Numbered from the stretch's first letter, positions 52,938 through 61,367 are shown. The stretch is DNA of 64,000 nt from Sulfitobacter noctilucicola (GCF_000622385.1 NZ_JASD01000001.1:31003-95002), one strand, 5' to 3'. Notes: generated by a model not told the origin, from the letters alone. Numbers and translations are program-made.

Positions 52938-54115
52938 CACAAGGGCGCGTCATCGGCACCGATACAGTTGAAGACGCGCGGCAGCGCGGCCGTTTGATTG
53001 TTGAAGTGATGCCGGGTGATATCGTCACGGCGCTGGCGCGTGAAAGTGCTGAACGTTTGGGATTAAAGCTGGTTGATGGTCCGGTCGAAATGCCCGCACC
53101 TGTGCGCACCGATGGGGCGACGTCCATGCGGCGGACGCTATATCGCCGCGCCCCGAAATGGCAGGCACCATCGCGCAGTCCGCGCAAGGCACGCCGGTTG
53201 GGCAAGCTCGCGTTAATCGGAGCAGGAGGCGTGGGTGGCAACATCGCACATCTGACGTCGCGGGCGGACATGGCCGAGGAGATCGTTTTGATCGACATTG
53301 CGCCCGGCATGGCTGCCGCAACTGCGCTTGATCTGAACCATACCTCCGGCATCACGGGTGCCGCTGGCCGCTGCATCGGTGGCGAAACGCTAGATCTCGT
53401 TTCAGGTGCAGAGGTTATCGTTGTGACTGCTGGCCGCGCCCGTTCTCCGGGTATGACCCGCGCTGATCTGATCGATGTAAATGCACGGGTGATCCGCCAG
53501 GCAGGTGAAGCGATACGGTCAGAAGCACCCAATGCCGTCGTGATTGTGGTCACGAATCCGCTGGACGAAATGACAACCGAGATGCTGCGCGTCACAGGTT
53601 TCCCGCGCGAACGGGTTCTTGGCATGGCCGGAACGCTCGACAGCAGTCGTTTTCGTAATGCGCTGGCGATGATGGCGGGTGTGTCGCCCGCCGATGTGGA
53701 TGCCATCACGCTCGGCTCGCATGGCGAAGAGATGGCACCGATCCCCTCGCGGGCGACGATCAAAGGCAGGCCGCTGAATGTTTTTCTGAGCGAAGAGCAG
53801 GTCAAGGCCTGTGTGAAGGACGCAATTACCGGTGGCGGTCAGGTCGTAGCGCTGAAGAAGTCCGGCTCTGCCACTATCGCTCCGGCCCACGCAACGATCG
53901 AACTGATCGATCACATGCGAGGGGCCCGTACCGGTCCGGTGCCGGTGTCCGTCATGTTAAACGGGGAATACGGGATCGACGATGTTGTGCTGGGTGTGCC
54001 TGCCCATCTGGGCCAAGGCGGCATGATTAAAATCGAGGAGCTGCGTCTGACCGAAGCGGAGACTGCCGCCCTGCATACGGCAGCCGATGCAATCCGCACG
54101 CGTCTGGCCACATGA
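52934..54115 (+). CDS. Malate/lactate dehydrogenase with extra N-terminal domain
   Basis: A 393-residue protein, about 80 residues longer than usual. From residue 89 it is a 2-hydroxyacid dehydrogenase: GAGGVGG at 96-102, NAD-ribose Asp121, substrate-loop ARSPGMTR with Arg170, Asp236/Arg239 in TLDSSRF, and catalytic His263 in GSHGEEM. The first 50 residues (RVIGTDTVEDARQRGRLIVE and ALARESAERLGLKL) look like a small helical domain of the kind attached to microcompartment enzymes, followed by a basic linker. It may be lumenal and recycle NADH by reducing a 2-oxo acid, replacing the alcohol dehydrogenase of other metabolosomes. That role is inferred. Confidence 0.82.
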   Translation: MTQGRVIGTDTVEDARQRGRLIVEVMPGDIVTALARESAERLGLKLVDGPVEMPAPVRTDGATSMRRTLYRRAPKWQAPSRSPRKARRLGKLALIGAGGVGGNIAHLTSRADMAEEIVLIDIAPGMAAATALDLNHTSGITGAAGRCIGGETLDLVSGAEVIVVTAGRARSPGMTRADLIDVNARVIRQAGEAIRSEAPNAVVIVVTNPLDEMTTEMLRVTGFPRERVLGMAGTLDSSRFRNALAMMAGVSPADVDAITLGSHGEEMAPIPSRATIKGRPLNVFLSEEQVKACVKDAITGGGQVVALKKSGSATIAPAHATIELIDHMRGARTGPVPVSVMLNGEYGIDDVVLGVPAHLGQGGMIKIEELRLTEAETAALHTAADAIRTRLAT

Positions 54116-54522
54116 GCGTTCAAATCCATAAGGCAGGCGGGCGGTTCGAAGACATCGGCAGCTATGCCCGCGCCAAGCGTATCGGCCCATTTGCGTATAC
54201 GGCTGGAACCACAGCGTTAGAGCCGACGGGCAAAATCCATGCGCCTTATGATGCCTATGCGCAGACGAAATATATCCTGATGCGGACCGAAGAATTCCTA
54301 CGCGAAGTCGGGGCCGAGTTGCGACATGTGGCACGCGTCCGCGTCTATCTGACAGAAATGTCTCATGCGGCTGGCTTTATACAGGCGCATGGCGAAGTAT
54401 TTGAGGGAATCGATCCCGTATTGACGGCTGTCACCGCCGGTCTGACGCAGCCCGGATTGGTTGTAGAGATCGACGTTGATGCTGTTATTCACAGCGTTAA
54501 CGGCGACATCCCCACCACATGA
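54112..54522 (+). CDS. RidA/YjgF-family protein lacking the deaminase arginine
   Basis: A 136-residue RidA-fold trimer protein, last gene of the BMC operon and coupled by ATGA. RidA hydrolyses reactive enamines and imines using an arginine (Arg105 in E. coli, in PARSCVEV). Here the aligned stretch is DPVLTAVTAGL, with Leu104 at that place, so imine deaminase activity as in classical RidA is doubtful. The rest is standard (AYTAGTTALEPTGKI, VARVRVYLTEM). RidA-like proteins occur in several uncharacterised BMC loci, so it could bind an intermediate or act as an accessory subunit. Confidence 0.85.
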   Translation: MSVQIHKAGGRFEDIGSYARAKRIGPFAYTAGTTALEPTGKIHAPYDAYAQTKYILMRTEEFLREVGAELRHVARVRVYLTEMSHAAGFIQAHGEVFEGIDPVLTAVTAGLTQPGLVVEIDVDAVIHSVNGDIPTT

Positions 54523-54565
54523 CCACAAAAAATCAGAAAAACATTGATCGGTCTCTGCTTCTGCG

Positions 54566-54600
54566 TACTGTATACAGAATACAGAATACAGAATACAGTA
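54566..54600. promoter_or_regulatory. GntR operator with tandem half-sites before the second importer
   Basis: The core CTGTATACAG (54568-54577) is followed by three further copies of AATACAG at a seven-base period (54578-54598). TACTGTAT at 54566 and ATACAGTA at 54593 also form a wider inverted repeat. It lies 45 bases before the start of the binding-protein gene at 54645 and after the RidA-like stop. This is the same motif as at 42216, 42268 and 47786, here multiplied. Confidence 0.78.
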
Positions 54601-54644
54601 GACCTCGGAAAAACGGGGCATTCATACCAACAAGGGAGATTTTC

Positions 54645-55925
54645 ATGAAAGTTAGTTACAGTATTGCTGCCTCTGTGGCCGCGACCCTCATGGCCACGAC
54701 AGCGATGGCAGACATCAAGGTTGGGTTTATCGGATCGCTTTCTTCTGACACCGGTCTTTCCACATTGCGCGGTGCCGAGATGGCGATCGAAGAGCTGAAC
54801 GCCGCAGGCGGTGTGATGGGTGAACAGGTTGTCATGGTCACCGCCGACACCGGCGAGGACGTGACCGAAGGTGTTAAAGCTTACGAATATCTGGCCGAAA
54901 CGGAAGAAGTCGATTTTGTGATCTCGGGTTCCATCGACGATGTAAGCCTTGGTTGGTTGCCCCGTATGCAGGAATTCCAGATCCCGACGCTGGACACATG
55001 GACCAGCTACATCGGGATCATCGATATGGTTATCGAGGACCCTGACCTGATGGCCCCCTACTTTATGAACATCGCAAGCGACGAAGCGCTGGCAACGCTC
55101 TATATCAACTTCGGTGCCGATGTGTTGAAGGCGAAAATGGGCTGGGAATCGGTTGTCATTCTGGCCGAAGACACAGCCTTTGGTGAGGCGATCACCGGTC
55201 TTGTAACCGATGCACTGGGTCCAGTTGCCGGGATCGAGACCAAAGAGATCATCACATATGACATCGGCACCGTCGATTTTGCGCCGCTCTTTTCCAAAGC
55301 TCAGGCCTCCGGGGCGGACTTCATCTATCAGGTGTCTTCTGTCAACTCGCAGGTCATTTCATCGCAATACGTGAAGCTGCAAGTGCCAATGGCGATGACC
55401 GGCGTGAACGTCTCGGCGCTGGGGCTGGAGTACTGGGAAGACACGGGCGGTGCAGGTGGCGGCATTTCCACACTGTCCCCAATCCCTTCCGTCGGGTTCG
55501 AGCTTGATCCTGTCAGTGCCAAGTTCGTCGAGGACTATCAGGCCAAGTATGACAGCCGACCCAAGATGCCCCACTTTAACGGGTTCAACGCCTATCACGG
55601 TCTGAAACAGGCGATGGCCGCCGCCGAAGAAGCTGGCGGGTTCGAAGACGTCAAAGCGTGGAACGCGGCGATGCTCAAGCAGGACCTGAAGCTGGAAAAA
55701 GACGGCAAGCTATGGCTGCGCTACGGTTTCTGGCAGCACGGGGAAGAAGAAGAAGTGACTGGCCGGACATACCCTCAGAACGCGCGGTTCGATCTGACGG
55801 CACCTTACGATGATGCCCAGCCGTCCATGGTGGTTATCCAGTGGAAAGAAGACGGCAGCGTTGGCGTGGTGTATCCCTTTGAATACGCCAATACCGAGTT
55901 CGAAGTCCCAAGCTGGGTGAAGTAA
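54645..55925 (+). CDS. ABC importer substrate-binding protein of the second Liv-type system
   Basis: A 426-residue type I periplasmic binding protein; start at 54645 (MKVSYSIAASVAATLMATT), with AAGGGAGA upstream; the open frame from 54519 would run through the operator. The signal peptide ends at AMA near residue 22, giving DIKVGFIGSLSSDTG. Ligand type is unknown; the GntR-type site links uptake to the microcompartment genes, so it probably carries the pathway substrate. The C-terminal part (FNAYHGLKQAMAAAEEAGG) is normal. It leads a five-gene importer operon. Confidence 0.9.
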   Translation: MKVSYSIAASVAATLMATTAMADIKVGFIGSLSSDTGLSTLRGAEMAIEELNAAGGVMGEQVVMVTADTGEDVTEGVKAYEYLAETEEVDFVISGSIDDVSLGWLPRMQEFQIPTLDTWTSYIGIIDMVIEDPDLMAPYFMNIASDEALATLYINFGADVLKAKMGWESVVILAEDTAFGEAITGLVTDALGPVAGIETKEIITYDIGTVDFAPLFSKAQASGADFIYQVSSVNSQVISSQYVKLQVPMAMTGVNVSALGLEYWEDTGGAGGGISTLSPIPSVGFELDPVSAKFVEDYQAKYDSRPKMPHFNGFNAYHGLKQAMAAAEEAGGFEDVKAWNAAMLKQDLKLEKDGKLWLRYGFWQHGEEEEVTGRTYPQNARFDLTAPYDDAQPSMVVIQWKEDGSVGVVYPFEYANTEFEVPSWVK

Positions 55926-55935
55926 AACGAACCTC

Positions 55936-55959
55936 AGGCGGGCCTGAACGGGTCCGCCT
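55936..55959 (+). terminator. Hairpin between binding-protein and permease genes of the second importer
   Basis: AGGCGGGCC pairs with GGTCCGCCT (one G-T pair) around a six-base loop, 11 bases after the binding-protein stop and without a T-run. It matches in position the hairpin at 23110-23140 of the first importer, and probably protects the binding-protein mRNA. Confidence 0.55.
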
Positions 55960-55985
55960 TACCCTCCCATACAGGCAAATATCTG

Positions 55986-56837
55986 ATGTTGCAGATCATC
56001 ATCCAAGGGCTTTTGCTCAGCGGTCTTTACGCGCTTATCGCGATGGGCTTCATGCTGATCTTCTCGATCGGGCGCACGCTGAACCTCGCGTATGGCGCCT
56101 ATATCATGGTCGGTGGCTATATCTATTTCTGGCTGTCCCAACAGTTGGGTCTGCCCAAGCTGATAGGTTTCGCGGGCGCGGTTGCAGTCGGGGCGATCAT
56201 GGGTCTGCTCAAGCACCGCCTGATCGTAAAACCCCTCAAGGGTGACGCCGTTGCGGTAGAGATTTCAACGCTGATTTTGGCTGTTATCATGCAGTCAGCC
56301 GTTGTGCTTGTCTTTGGCGATGCGTCCAAAATCCTGCTGCCGATCATCCCCGGTGTGGTGACGATATCAGGCGCGCAGGTGACCTATAACATCCTTGCTG
56401 CCACACTGATGAGCTGGATCATTATTCTGGCGCTTTATGCCTTTATCCGTGGCACTCACACAGGCCGCGCCATGCAAGCGGTGTCGATGGATCAGAAAGG
56501 TGCGGCGATTTCGGGTGTCGATCCGGATCGCATCAACATGATCACTTGGGCGATTTCGGGCGGCCTTGGTGCTGCGGGTGGTGTGTTCTTTGCCAGCTAC
56601 ACGCAGCTATCGCCAAATATGTGGGTGGCGCCCGTCATCATCTCTGTGGCGATTGTTATCGTCGGCGGGATCGGATCAATCATTGGCACACTGATTGTGG
56701 CGCATATCATTGGCTTTCTCGAGATCATAATTGTGGCCGTCTGGGCACCCGAATTGCGCGGGGTCTTTACGATGTTGCTGATTATCGGCGTGCTGATTGT
56801 GCGGCCACAGGGTCTATTCGGACGGGAGGAACATTAA
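55986..56837 (+). CDS. livH: Liv-type ABC importer permease LivH (second system)
   Basis: A 283-residue inner-membrane permease with about eight hydrophobic segments. It begins LQIIIQGLLLSGLYALIAMG and has FSIGRTLNLAYGAYIMVG, the typical early signature; the EAA-like loop is around RAMQAVSMDQKGAAISG. The gene ends with GGGAGGA, the ribosome site for the GTG start of the next gene one base later. It is closer to the standard LivH length than the first copy at 23184. Confidence 0.92.
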   Translation: MLQIIIQGLLLSGLYALIAMGFMLIFSIGRTLNLAYGAYIMVGGYIYFWLSQQLGLPKLIGFAGAVAVGAIMGLLKHRLIVKPLKGDAVAVEISTLILAVIMQSAVVLVFGDASKILLPIIPGVVTISGAQVTYNILAATLMSWIIILALYAFIRGTHTGRAMQAVSMDQKGAAISGVDPDRINMITWAISGGLGAAGGVFFASYTQLSPNMWVAPVIISVAIVIVGGIGSIIGTLIVAHIIGFLEIIIVAVWAPELRGVFTMLLIIGVLIVRPQGLFGREEH

Positions 56838-56838
56838 C

Positions 56839-57783
56839 GTGAACCTCCGTCCTCACCACTTTATTCTCTGGGCGCTGTTTATCGCCGGTATGCTGCTGAT
56901 GCCCGAACTTGTCGGACGTGGCACGCTGCGCACCATGATCTTTGCGTGCTACCTCGCCATTTTTGCCATCTCTTGGGATATCCTGTCTGGCCGGACCGGA
57001 TACATCTCTTTTGGTCATCCGTTTCTTGTTGGCATCGGGGCTTACACCACGGCGATACTGACACGCCGCTATGGCTTTCCGGTGGAGGCTTCGATCCCGA
57101 TTGCTGTTCTGGTGACTATGTTCGGCGGTCTGATCGTGCTGCTGCCAGCCCTGCGGATCAAAGGCAGTTATTTTGCCCTCGTAACTCTGGCGGTGATGGA
57201 ACTGATGTATCAGCTTGTCCCCGTTATCCGCCCCGATCTGACCGGTGGCACACGAGGCATTTCGCGGTTGCCTGCGCTCACACGCGGTGCCGAGAACGGG
57301 TATTACCTTGCCGTTAGTTTGATGCTCGCGGTGGCGCTTTTTGCCTGGTTGCTGATGCGCACACGCCTTGGCACGGCGCTTTGGGCCATTGGACAGAATG
57401 AGGAATCCGTGCGCGGGTCAGGGCTTTCTACCACCCGCCTGAAAAGCTTTGCCTTTCTCGTATCGGCCGCTGTTGCAGGATTGGGCGGTGCGTTCTATGC
57501 GCATTACCTTGGCACCATCACGCCACGGGCTTTCTTTGATATCAACGTTTTGTTCCAGATCATCGTCGCGGTTCTAATCGGCGGGGCAGGGACCATCCTC
57601 GGCCCGATCATCGGCGCATTTTTTATGGTCTTCCTACTGGAATGGCTGCGCCCCTTTTTACCGGGGCAGGAGAGGTTCTTTGTCTACGGAGCCATCGCGC
57701 TATTGATCTATATGTACCAGCCAAAGGGCATCATGGCGATCATCGACAGCGGTGTGGCCCGCCTGCGGGGGGCCAAGACATGA
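56839..57783 (+). CDS. livM: Liv-type ABC importer permease LivM (second system, GTG start)
   Basis: A 314-residue permease. I choose the GTG at 56839 (NLRPHHFILWALFIAG follows), one base after the livH stop, because GGGAGGA lies at the right distance; an earlier frame from 56797 would overlap livH by 41 bases. Core features are SWDILSGRTGYISFGHPFLV and AIGQNEESVRGSGLSTTRLK. The stop overlaps the ATG of livG by four bases. Confidence 0.9.
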   Translation: MNLRPHHFILWALFIAGMLLMPELVGRGTLRTMIFACYLAIFAISWDILSGRTGYISFGHPFLVGIGAYTTAILTRRYGFPVEASIPIAVLVTMFGGLIVLLPALRIKGSYFALVTLAVMELMYQLVPVIRPDLTGGTRGISRLPALTRGAENGYYLAVSLMLAVALFAWLLMRTRLGTALWAIGQNEESVRGSGLSTTRLKSFAFLVSAAVAGLGGAFYAHYLGTITPRAFFDINVLFQIIVAVLIGGAGTILGPIIGAFFMVFLLEWLRPFLPGQERFFVYGAIALLIYMYQPKGIMAIIDSGVARLRGAKT

Positions 57784-58508
57784 ACGCGCTGGAGATCCGC
57801 AATCTGGTCAAACGCTTCGGTGGTCTTACGGCCACCAATGATCTCAGCTTTGATCTGGCGCAGGGTGAATCGCTGGGTTTGATCGGCCCCAATGGCGCAG
57901 GCAAAACCACTGTCTTCAGCCAGATTATGGGCGAGTTGAAACAGACGAGCGGCACAATCACCTTTATGGGTCAGGAAATATCAAACCTTTCTACCCCCGA
58001 CCGGATTGGCCTTGGCATCAGTCGCACCTATCAAGTGCCGCGCCCTTTTTCTGATCTGAGTGTGCGCGAGAATATACGGGTCGGCCTGATGCCGGACAGC
58101 TTGCGTGCAATGATCTTCGGCACAATTGACCGCAAACGCGAAGATGAAATCGCCGCATCTGTAGGCTTTGCCGCCGCCGATCTTGACCGGCCCGCGTCAG
58201 AGCTGGCCATGGGGGATCTGCGTAAGCTTGAGTTTGCCCGCACATTGGCAACCGGCGCGAAAGTATTGCTGCTGGATGAAGTGTTTGCGGGTCTGACGAG
58301 TGGTGAAATCGGCATGATCGCCGAGCTGATCCAGGATTTGCGACAGCGCGGATTTACGTTTCTCATGGTTTCACATGACCTGCCCGCGATGGAACCGCTG
58401 ATCGACCGCGCCATCGCCATCGAACGCGGCACGCTTCTGGCAAATGGCAGCTTCCGCGATGTGCTGGCCAATGCCGAAGTCCGCGCGTCCTATCTGGGGG
58501 AGGCATAA
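57780..58508 (+). CDS. livG: Liv-type ABC importer ATPase LivG (second system)
   Basis: A 242-residue ABC ATPase. Start at 57780 (MNALEIRNLVKRFGG), overlapping livM by four bases. Walker A is GPNGAGKTT, the signature is LAMGDLRKLEFAR, and Walker B is VLLLDEVFAGLT, where valine replaces the usual proline after the glutamate; the switch histidine is in MVSHDLPAM. The signature (AMGDL for SGGQ) is typical of the Liv-like group. The next gene follows after one base. Confidence 0.9.
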   Translation: MNALEIRNLVKRFGGLTATNDLSFDLAQGESLGLIGPNGAGKTTVFSQIMGELKQTSGTITFMGQEISNLSTPDRIGLGISRTYQVPRPFSDLSVRENIRVGLMPDSLRAMIFGTIDRKREDEIAASVGFAAADLDRPASELAMGDLRKLEFARTLATGAKVLLLDEVFAGLTSGEIGMIAELIQDLRQRGFTFLMVSHDLPAMEPLIDRAIAIERGTLLANGSFRDVLANAEVRASYLGEA

Positions 58509-58509
58509 T

Positions 58510-59214
58510 ATGTCGCTGATCAAGATTGATGATCTTTGTGCGTTCTACGGCAAGGCGCAGGCCCTTTCGAACGTATCCCTGCATGTGGAACCGGGAGAGA
58601 CGATTGCAATAGTGGGGGCAAACGGCGCGGGCAAATCGACGCTGCTGGATTGCATCATGGGGCTGGTCAAAACCACCGGCCAGATCACTCTGGACGGCGA
58701 AGACATTACCGGTCGCAAACCCGGCTATATGGTCAGGGCCGGCATTGGATATGCGCCGGAACGGTTCAACCTGTTTCCCCATATGACGGTGCGGGACAAC
58801 CTGTTGGTTGGTGCCTATACCGCACGGGACGATATCGACAAGAACATGGAAGCCGTGCACCGCCTGTTCCCGCGTCTTGCAGAACGCGAAGCGCAGGAAA
58901 CGTCGACACAATCCGGCGGTGAACGGCAAATGGTATCGCTTGGCCGTGCGCTGATGTCGTCGCCGAAAATCCTGCTGGTGGATGAGCCTACGATCGGCCT
59001 TGCGCCTAAAGTATGCGCCGAAATTGCCGAAGTTCTTAAACGATTGTCAGCGGAACTGGGGCTGACTGTCATTATCACCGAACAGAACGCCAACTTTGCC
59101 CTGTCACTGGCAAGCCGCCTTTATGTGCTGGAAGGGGGGCATGTCACCGCCACAGGCACTGCCGAAGAATTGGCCAAGGACGACCAGCTTGCCAAAAGCT
59201 ATTTTGGTGCCTGA
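58510..59214 (+). CDS. livF: Liv-type ABC importer ATPase LivF (second system)
   Basis: A 234-residue ABC ATPase with start at 58510 (MSLIKIDDLCAFYGK), one base after the livG stop. Walker A GANGAGKST keeps the lysine that is arginine in the first LivF. The signature is TQSGGERQMVSLGRAL, Walker B KILLVDEPTIGLAP. It completes the second importer. The spacer to the next gene (68 bases) holds an inverted repeat at 59241-59282. Confidence 0.92.
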   Translation: MSLIKIDDLCAFYGKAQALSNVSLHVEPGETIAIVGANGAGKSTLLDCIMGLVKTTGQITLDGEDITGRKPGYMVRAGIGYAPERFNLFPHMTVRDNLLVGAYTARDDIDKNMEAVHRLFPRLAEREAQETSTQSGGERQMVSLGRALMSSPKILLVDEPTIGLAPKVCAEIAEVLKRLSAELGLTVIITEQNANFALSLASRLYVLEGGHVTATGTAEELAKDDQLAKSYFGA

Positions 59215-59240
59215 GCGCGCAAGCTCTTCCAACTCCCACC

Positions 59241-59282
59241 GTGATCGCCCTAATGTCAGGCAAGACTGATAGGGATCATCAC
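59241..59282 (+). promoter_or_regulatory. Inverted repeat at the ribosome site of the hydantoinase A gene
   Basis: GTGATCGCCCTA (59241-59252) and TAGGGATCATCAC (59270-59282) form imperfect arms that end directly at the ATG at 59283. The right arm contains the AGGGA ribosome-binding stretch. Folding in RNA would hide it, or the DNA repeat could be an operator for another regulator such as that encoded at the window's end. Confidence 0.4.
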
Positions 59283-61367
59283 ATGACTGCACATTCCATT
59301 CGCCTTGGCGTTGATATCGGGGGAACTTTCACTGATGTAGTTCTTGAAAAAGGCGGACAGTCTTTTTCAACCAAGGTTTTGACGACGTATGCCGCACCGG
59401 AAAACGCGATCATTGACGGGATGCATCAGGTCTGCAGCAAGGCGGGCATCACGCCTGCGCAGATCGACCAGATCATTCACGGCACGACGCTGGCCACCAA
59501 CGCGTTGATCGAACGGCGCGGGGCCAAAACCGCGCTGATCACCACCAAGGGTTTTCGCGATGTCATCGAAATGCGCACTGAATCGCGCTTCGAACAATAT
59601 GATCTGAACCTTACGCTGCCCGACCCGCTCTTGCCGCGCCAGATGCGGTTTACGCTGGCCGAACGCGTAAACGCCAAGGGCGAGGTGATGATCCCCCTGG
59701 ACCGCACAGAGGTTGAGGCGCTGGCCGACCAAATTGCAATGACGGGTGTTGAAAGCATCGCGGTAGGGCTGATCCATTCCTATCTGAACCCCGAACATGA
59801 ACAGATGATCCGCGATGTGCTGGCCGAAAAGATGCCTGATGTATCGGTCTCGATCTCCTCCGAAGTGTCGCCGCAGATGCGCGAATACGAACGCTTTAAC
59901 ACCGTGGTCGCCAACGCCTATATCAAGCCGCTTATGGCATCCTACCTTGGCCGGCTCGAAGAACGCCTGAAAGCCGAAGGCGTCACGTGTCGTATCTTCC
60001 TGATGCACTCTGGCGGCGGCATCATTTCTATCCAGAACGCGGCCGACTTCCCTGTCCGGCTTGTTGAATCCGGCCCCGCAGGTGGCGCGGTTTTTGCCGC
60101 CCACATCGCAGCACGCTATGGCATCGACAAAGTGTTGAGTTTCGACATGGGTGGCACCACGGCCAAGATTTGCCTGATCAAGAACCAGACACCTAAAACA
60201 AGCCGCGTGTTCGAAGTCGCCCGCACCTATCGTTTCAAAAAGGGTTCGGGCATGCCCATTTCGATCCCTGTGATTGATATGGTCGAAATTGGCGCAGGCG
60301 GCGGCAGTCTGGCGCATGTGGATGCCATGCGCCAAATCCGCGTTGGCCCCGAAAGTGCCGGATCAGAGCCGGGGCCTGCCTGCTACGGGCGCGACGGTAC
60401 GCGCCCCGCTGTGACAGATGCCGATCTGGTGTTGGGCAAACTTGACCCCGACAATTTCGCAGGTGGCTCGATCCCGCTGCACCGCGACAAGTCCCAAGCT
60501 GCCTTGCACGCGCATATCGGCGATACGCTTGAAATGGATGCGACCGAAGCCGCCTTTGGTCTGGCCGAAGTCGTGGACGAGAATATGGCAAACGCTGCCC
60601 GTGTTCATGCCGTGGAAAACGGCGAGGACCTGAGCGAATACACCATGATCGCCTTTGGCGGTGCCGCACCGCTGCATGCTGCGCGGCTGTGCGAAAAGCT
60701 GGGCGTGGACCGGTTGATCGTGCCACCCGGCGCCGGTGTCGGTTCCGCCATCGGTTTCCTGCGTGCTCCTTATAGTTTCGAGGCGAACCGCTCGGTCTAC
60801 ATGAAGCTCAGCGATTTTGATGGCCCGCGCATCCGCGCGCTGCTGACAGAATTGCGCGACGAGGCAACCGGCTTTGTCCGTACCTGCGATGAGGTCAGTC
60901 CAATCCTGTCGGAGTTCAAGGTCTACATGCGCTACACCGGGCAGGGCTGGGAAATCCCGATTGATCTGACGGAAGAGCAGGCGATGACGCCTGATGCCGC
61001 GACGTTCCAAGCGCGTTTCGAAGAGGATTACGCCAATCTCTTTGGCCGCACTGTGGCTGGCATGGATATCGAGATTACCGTCTGGTCCGCCAACGCAACA
61101 ACCCCGCCGCAGGAGGTCACGCCGATAGCGGCTCAAGCCGCAACGGCCAGCGCCGCGGCCGTGGGCAGTCGTCCGATCTTTGACGCGGCCGGCGGTGCAT
61201 TTGCACAGGCAGACGTGATCAACCGCACCACCCTGACGGCAGGCGAGACGATCAAAGGCCCCGCCGCCATTACCGAAGACGAAACCACCATCATTATCCC
61301 CGCCAGCCGGTCCGCCATGCGCCAGCCGGACGGTTGTATCGATATCACAGCTGGAGGCCGCTCATGA
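59283..61367 (+). CDS. hyuA: Hydantoinase A / oxoprolinase-like ATP-dependent subunit
   Basis: A 694-residue protein of the HyuA/5-oxoprolinase A family. The N-terminal ATP-binding region reads RLGVDIGGTFTDVVLEKGG, followed by IIHGTTLATNALIERRGAKT; the main domain has ESGPAGGAVFAAHIA and FDMGGTTAKICLI and GGSLAHVDAMRQIRVGPESAG. Together with subunit B it would hydrolyse an amide ring or cyclic imide such as a hydantoin or oxoproline at the cost of ATP. Start at 59283; an ATG at 59241 lies in the inverted repeat. It overlaps hyuB by four bases. Confidence 0.9.
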   Translation: MTAHSIRLGVDIGGTFTDVVLEKGGQSFSTKVLTTYAAPENAIIDGMHQVCSKAGITPAQIDQIIHGTTLATNALIERRGAKTALITTKGFRDVIEMRTESRFEQYDLNLTLPDPLLPRQMRFTLAERVNAKGEVMIPLDRTEVEALADQIAMTGVESIAVGLIHSYLNPEHEQMIRDVLAEKMPDVSVSISSEVSPQMREYERFNTVVANAYIKPLMASYLGRLEERLKAEGVTCRIFLMHSGGGIISIQNAADFPVRLVESGPAGGAVFAAHIAARYGIDKVLSFDMGGTTAKICLIKNQTPKTSRVFEVARTYRFKKGSGMPISIPVIDMVEIGAGGGSLAHVDAMRQIRVGPESAGSEPGPACYGRDGTRPAVTDADLVLGKLDPDNFAGGSIPLHRDKSQAALHAHIGDTLEMDATEAAFGLAEVVDENMANAARVHAVENGEDLSEYTMIAFGGAAPLHAARLCEKLGVDRLIVPPGAGVGSAIGFLRAPYSFEANRSVYMKLSDFDGPRIRALLTELRDEATGFVRTCDEVSPILSEFKVYMRYTGQGWEIPIDLTEEQAMTPDAATFQARFEEDYANLFGRTVAGMDIEITVWSANATTPPQEVTPIAAQAATASAAAVGSRPIFDAAGGAFAQADVINRTTLTAGETIKGPAAITEDETTIIIPASRSAMRQPDGCIDITAGGRS

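Noticed and set aside
59367..60335. A 322-codon minus-strand open frame within hyuA, and a 410-codon one within hyuB (61133-62365).
   Set aside because: Both lie entirely opposite well-conserved subunits and look like shadows of high-GC coding DNA.
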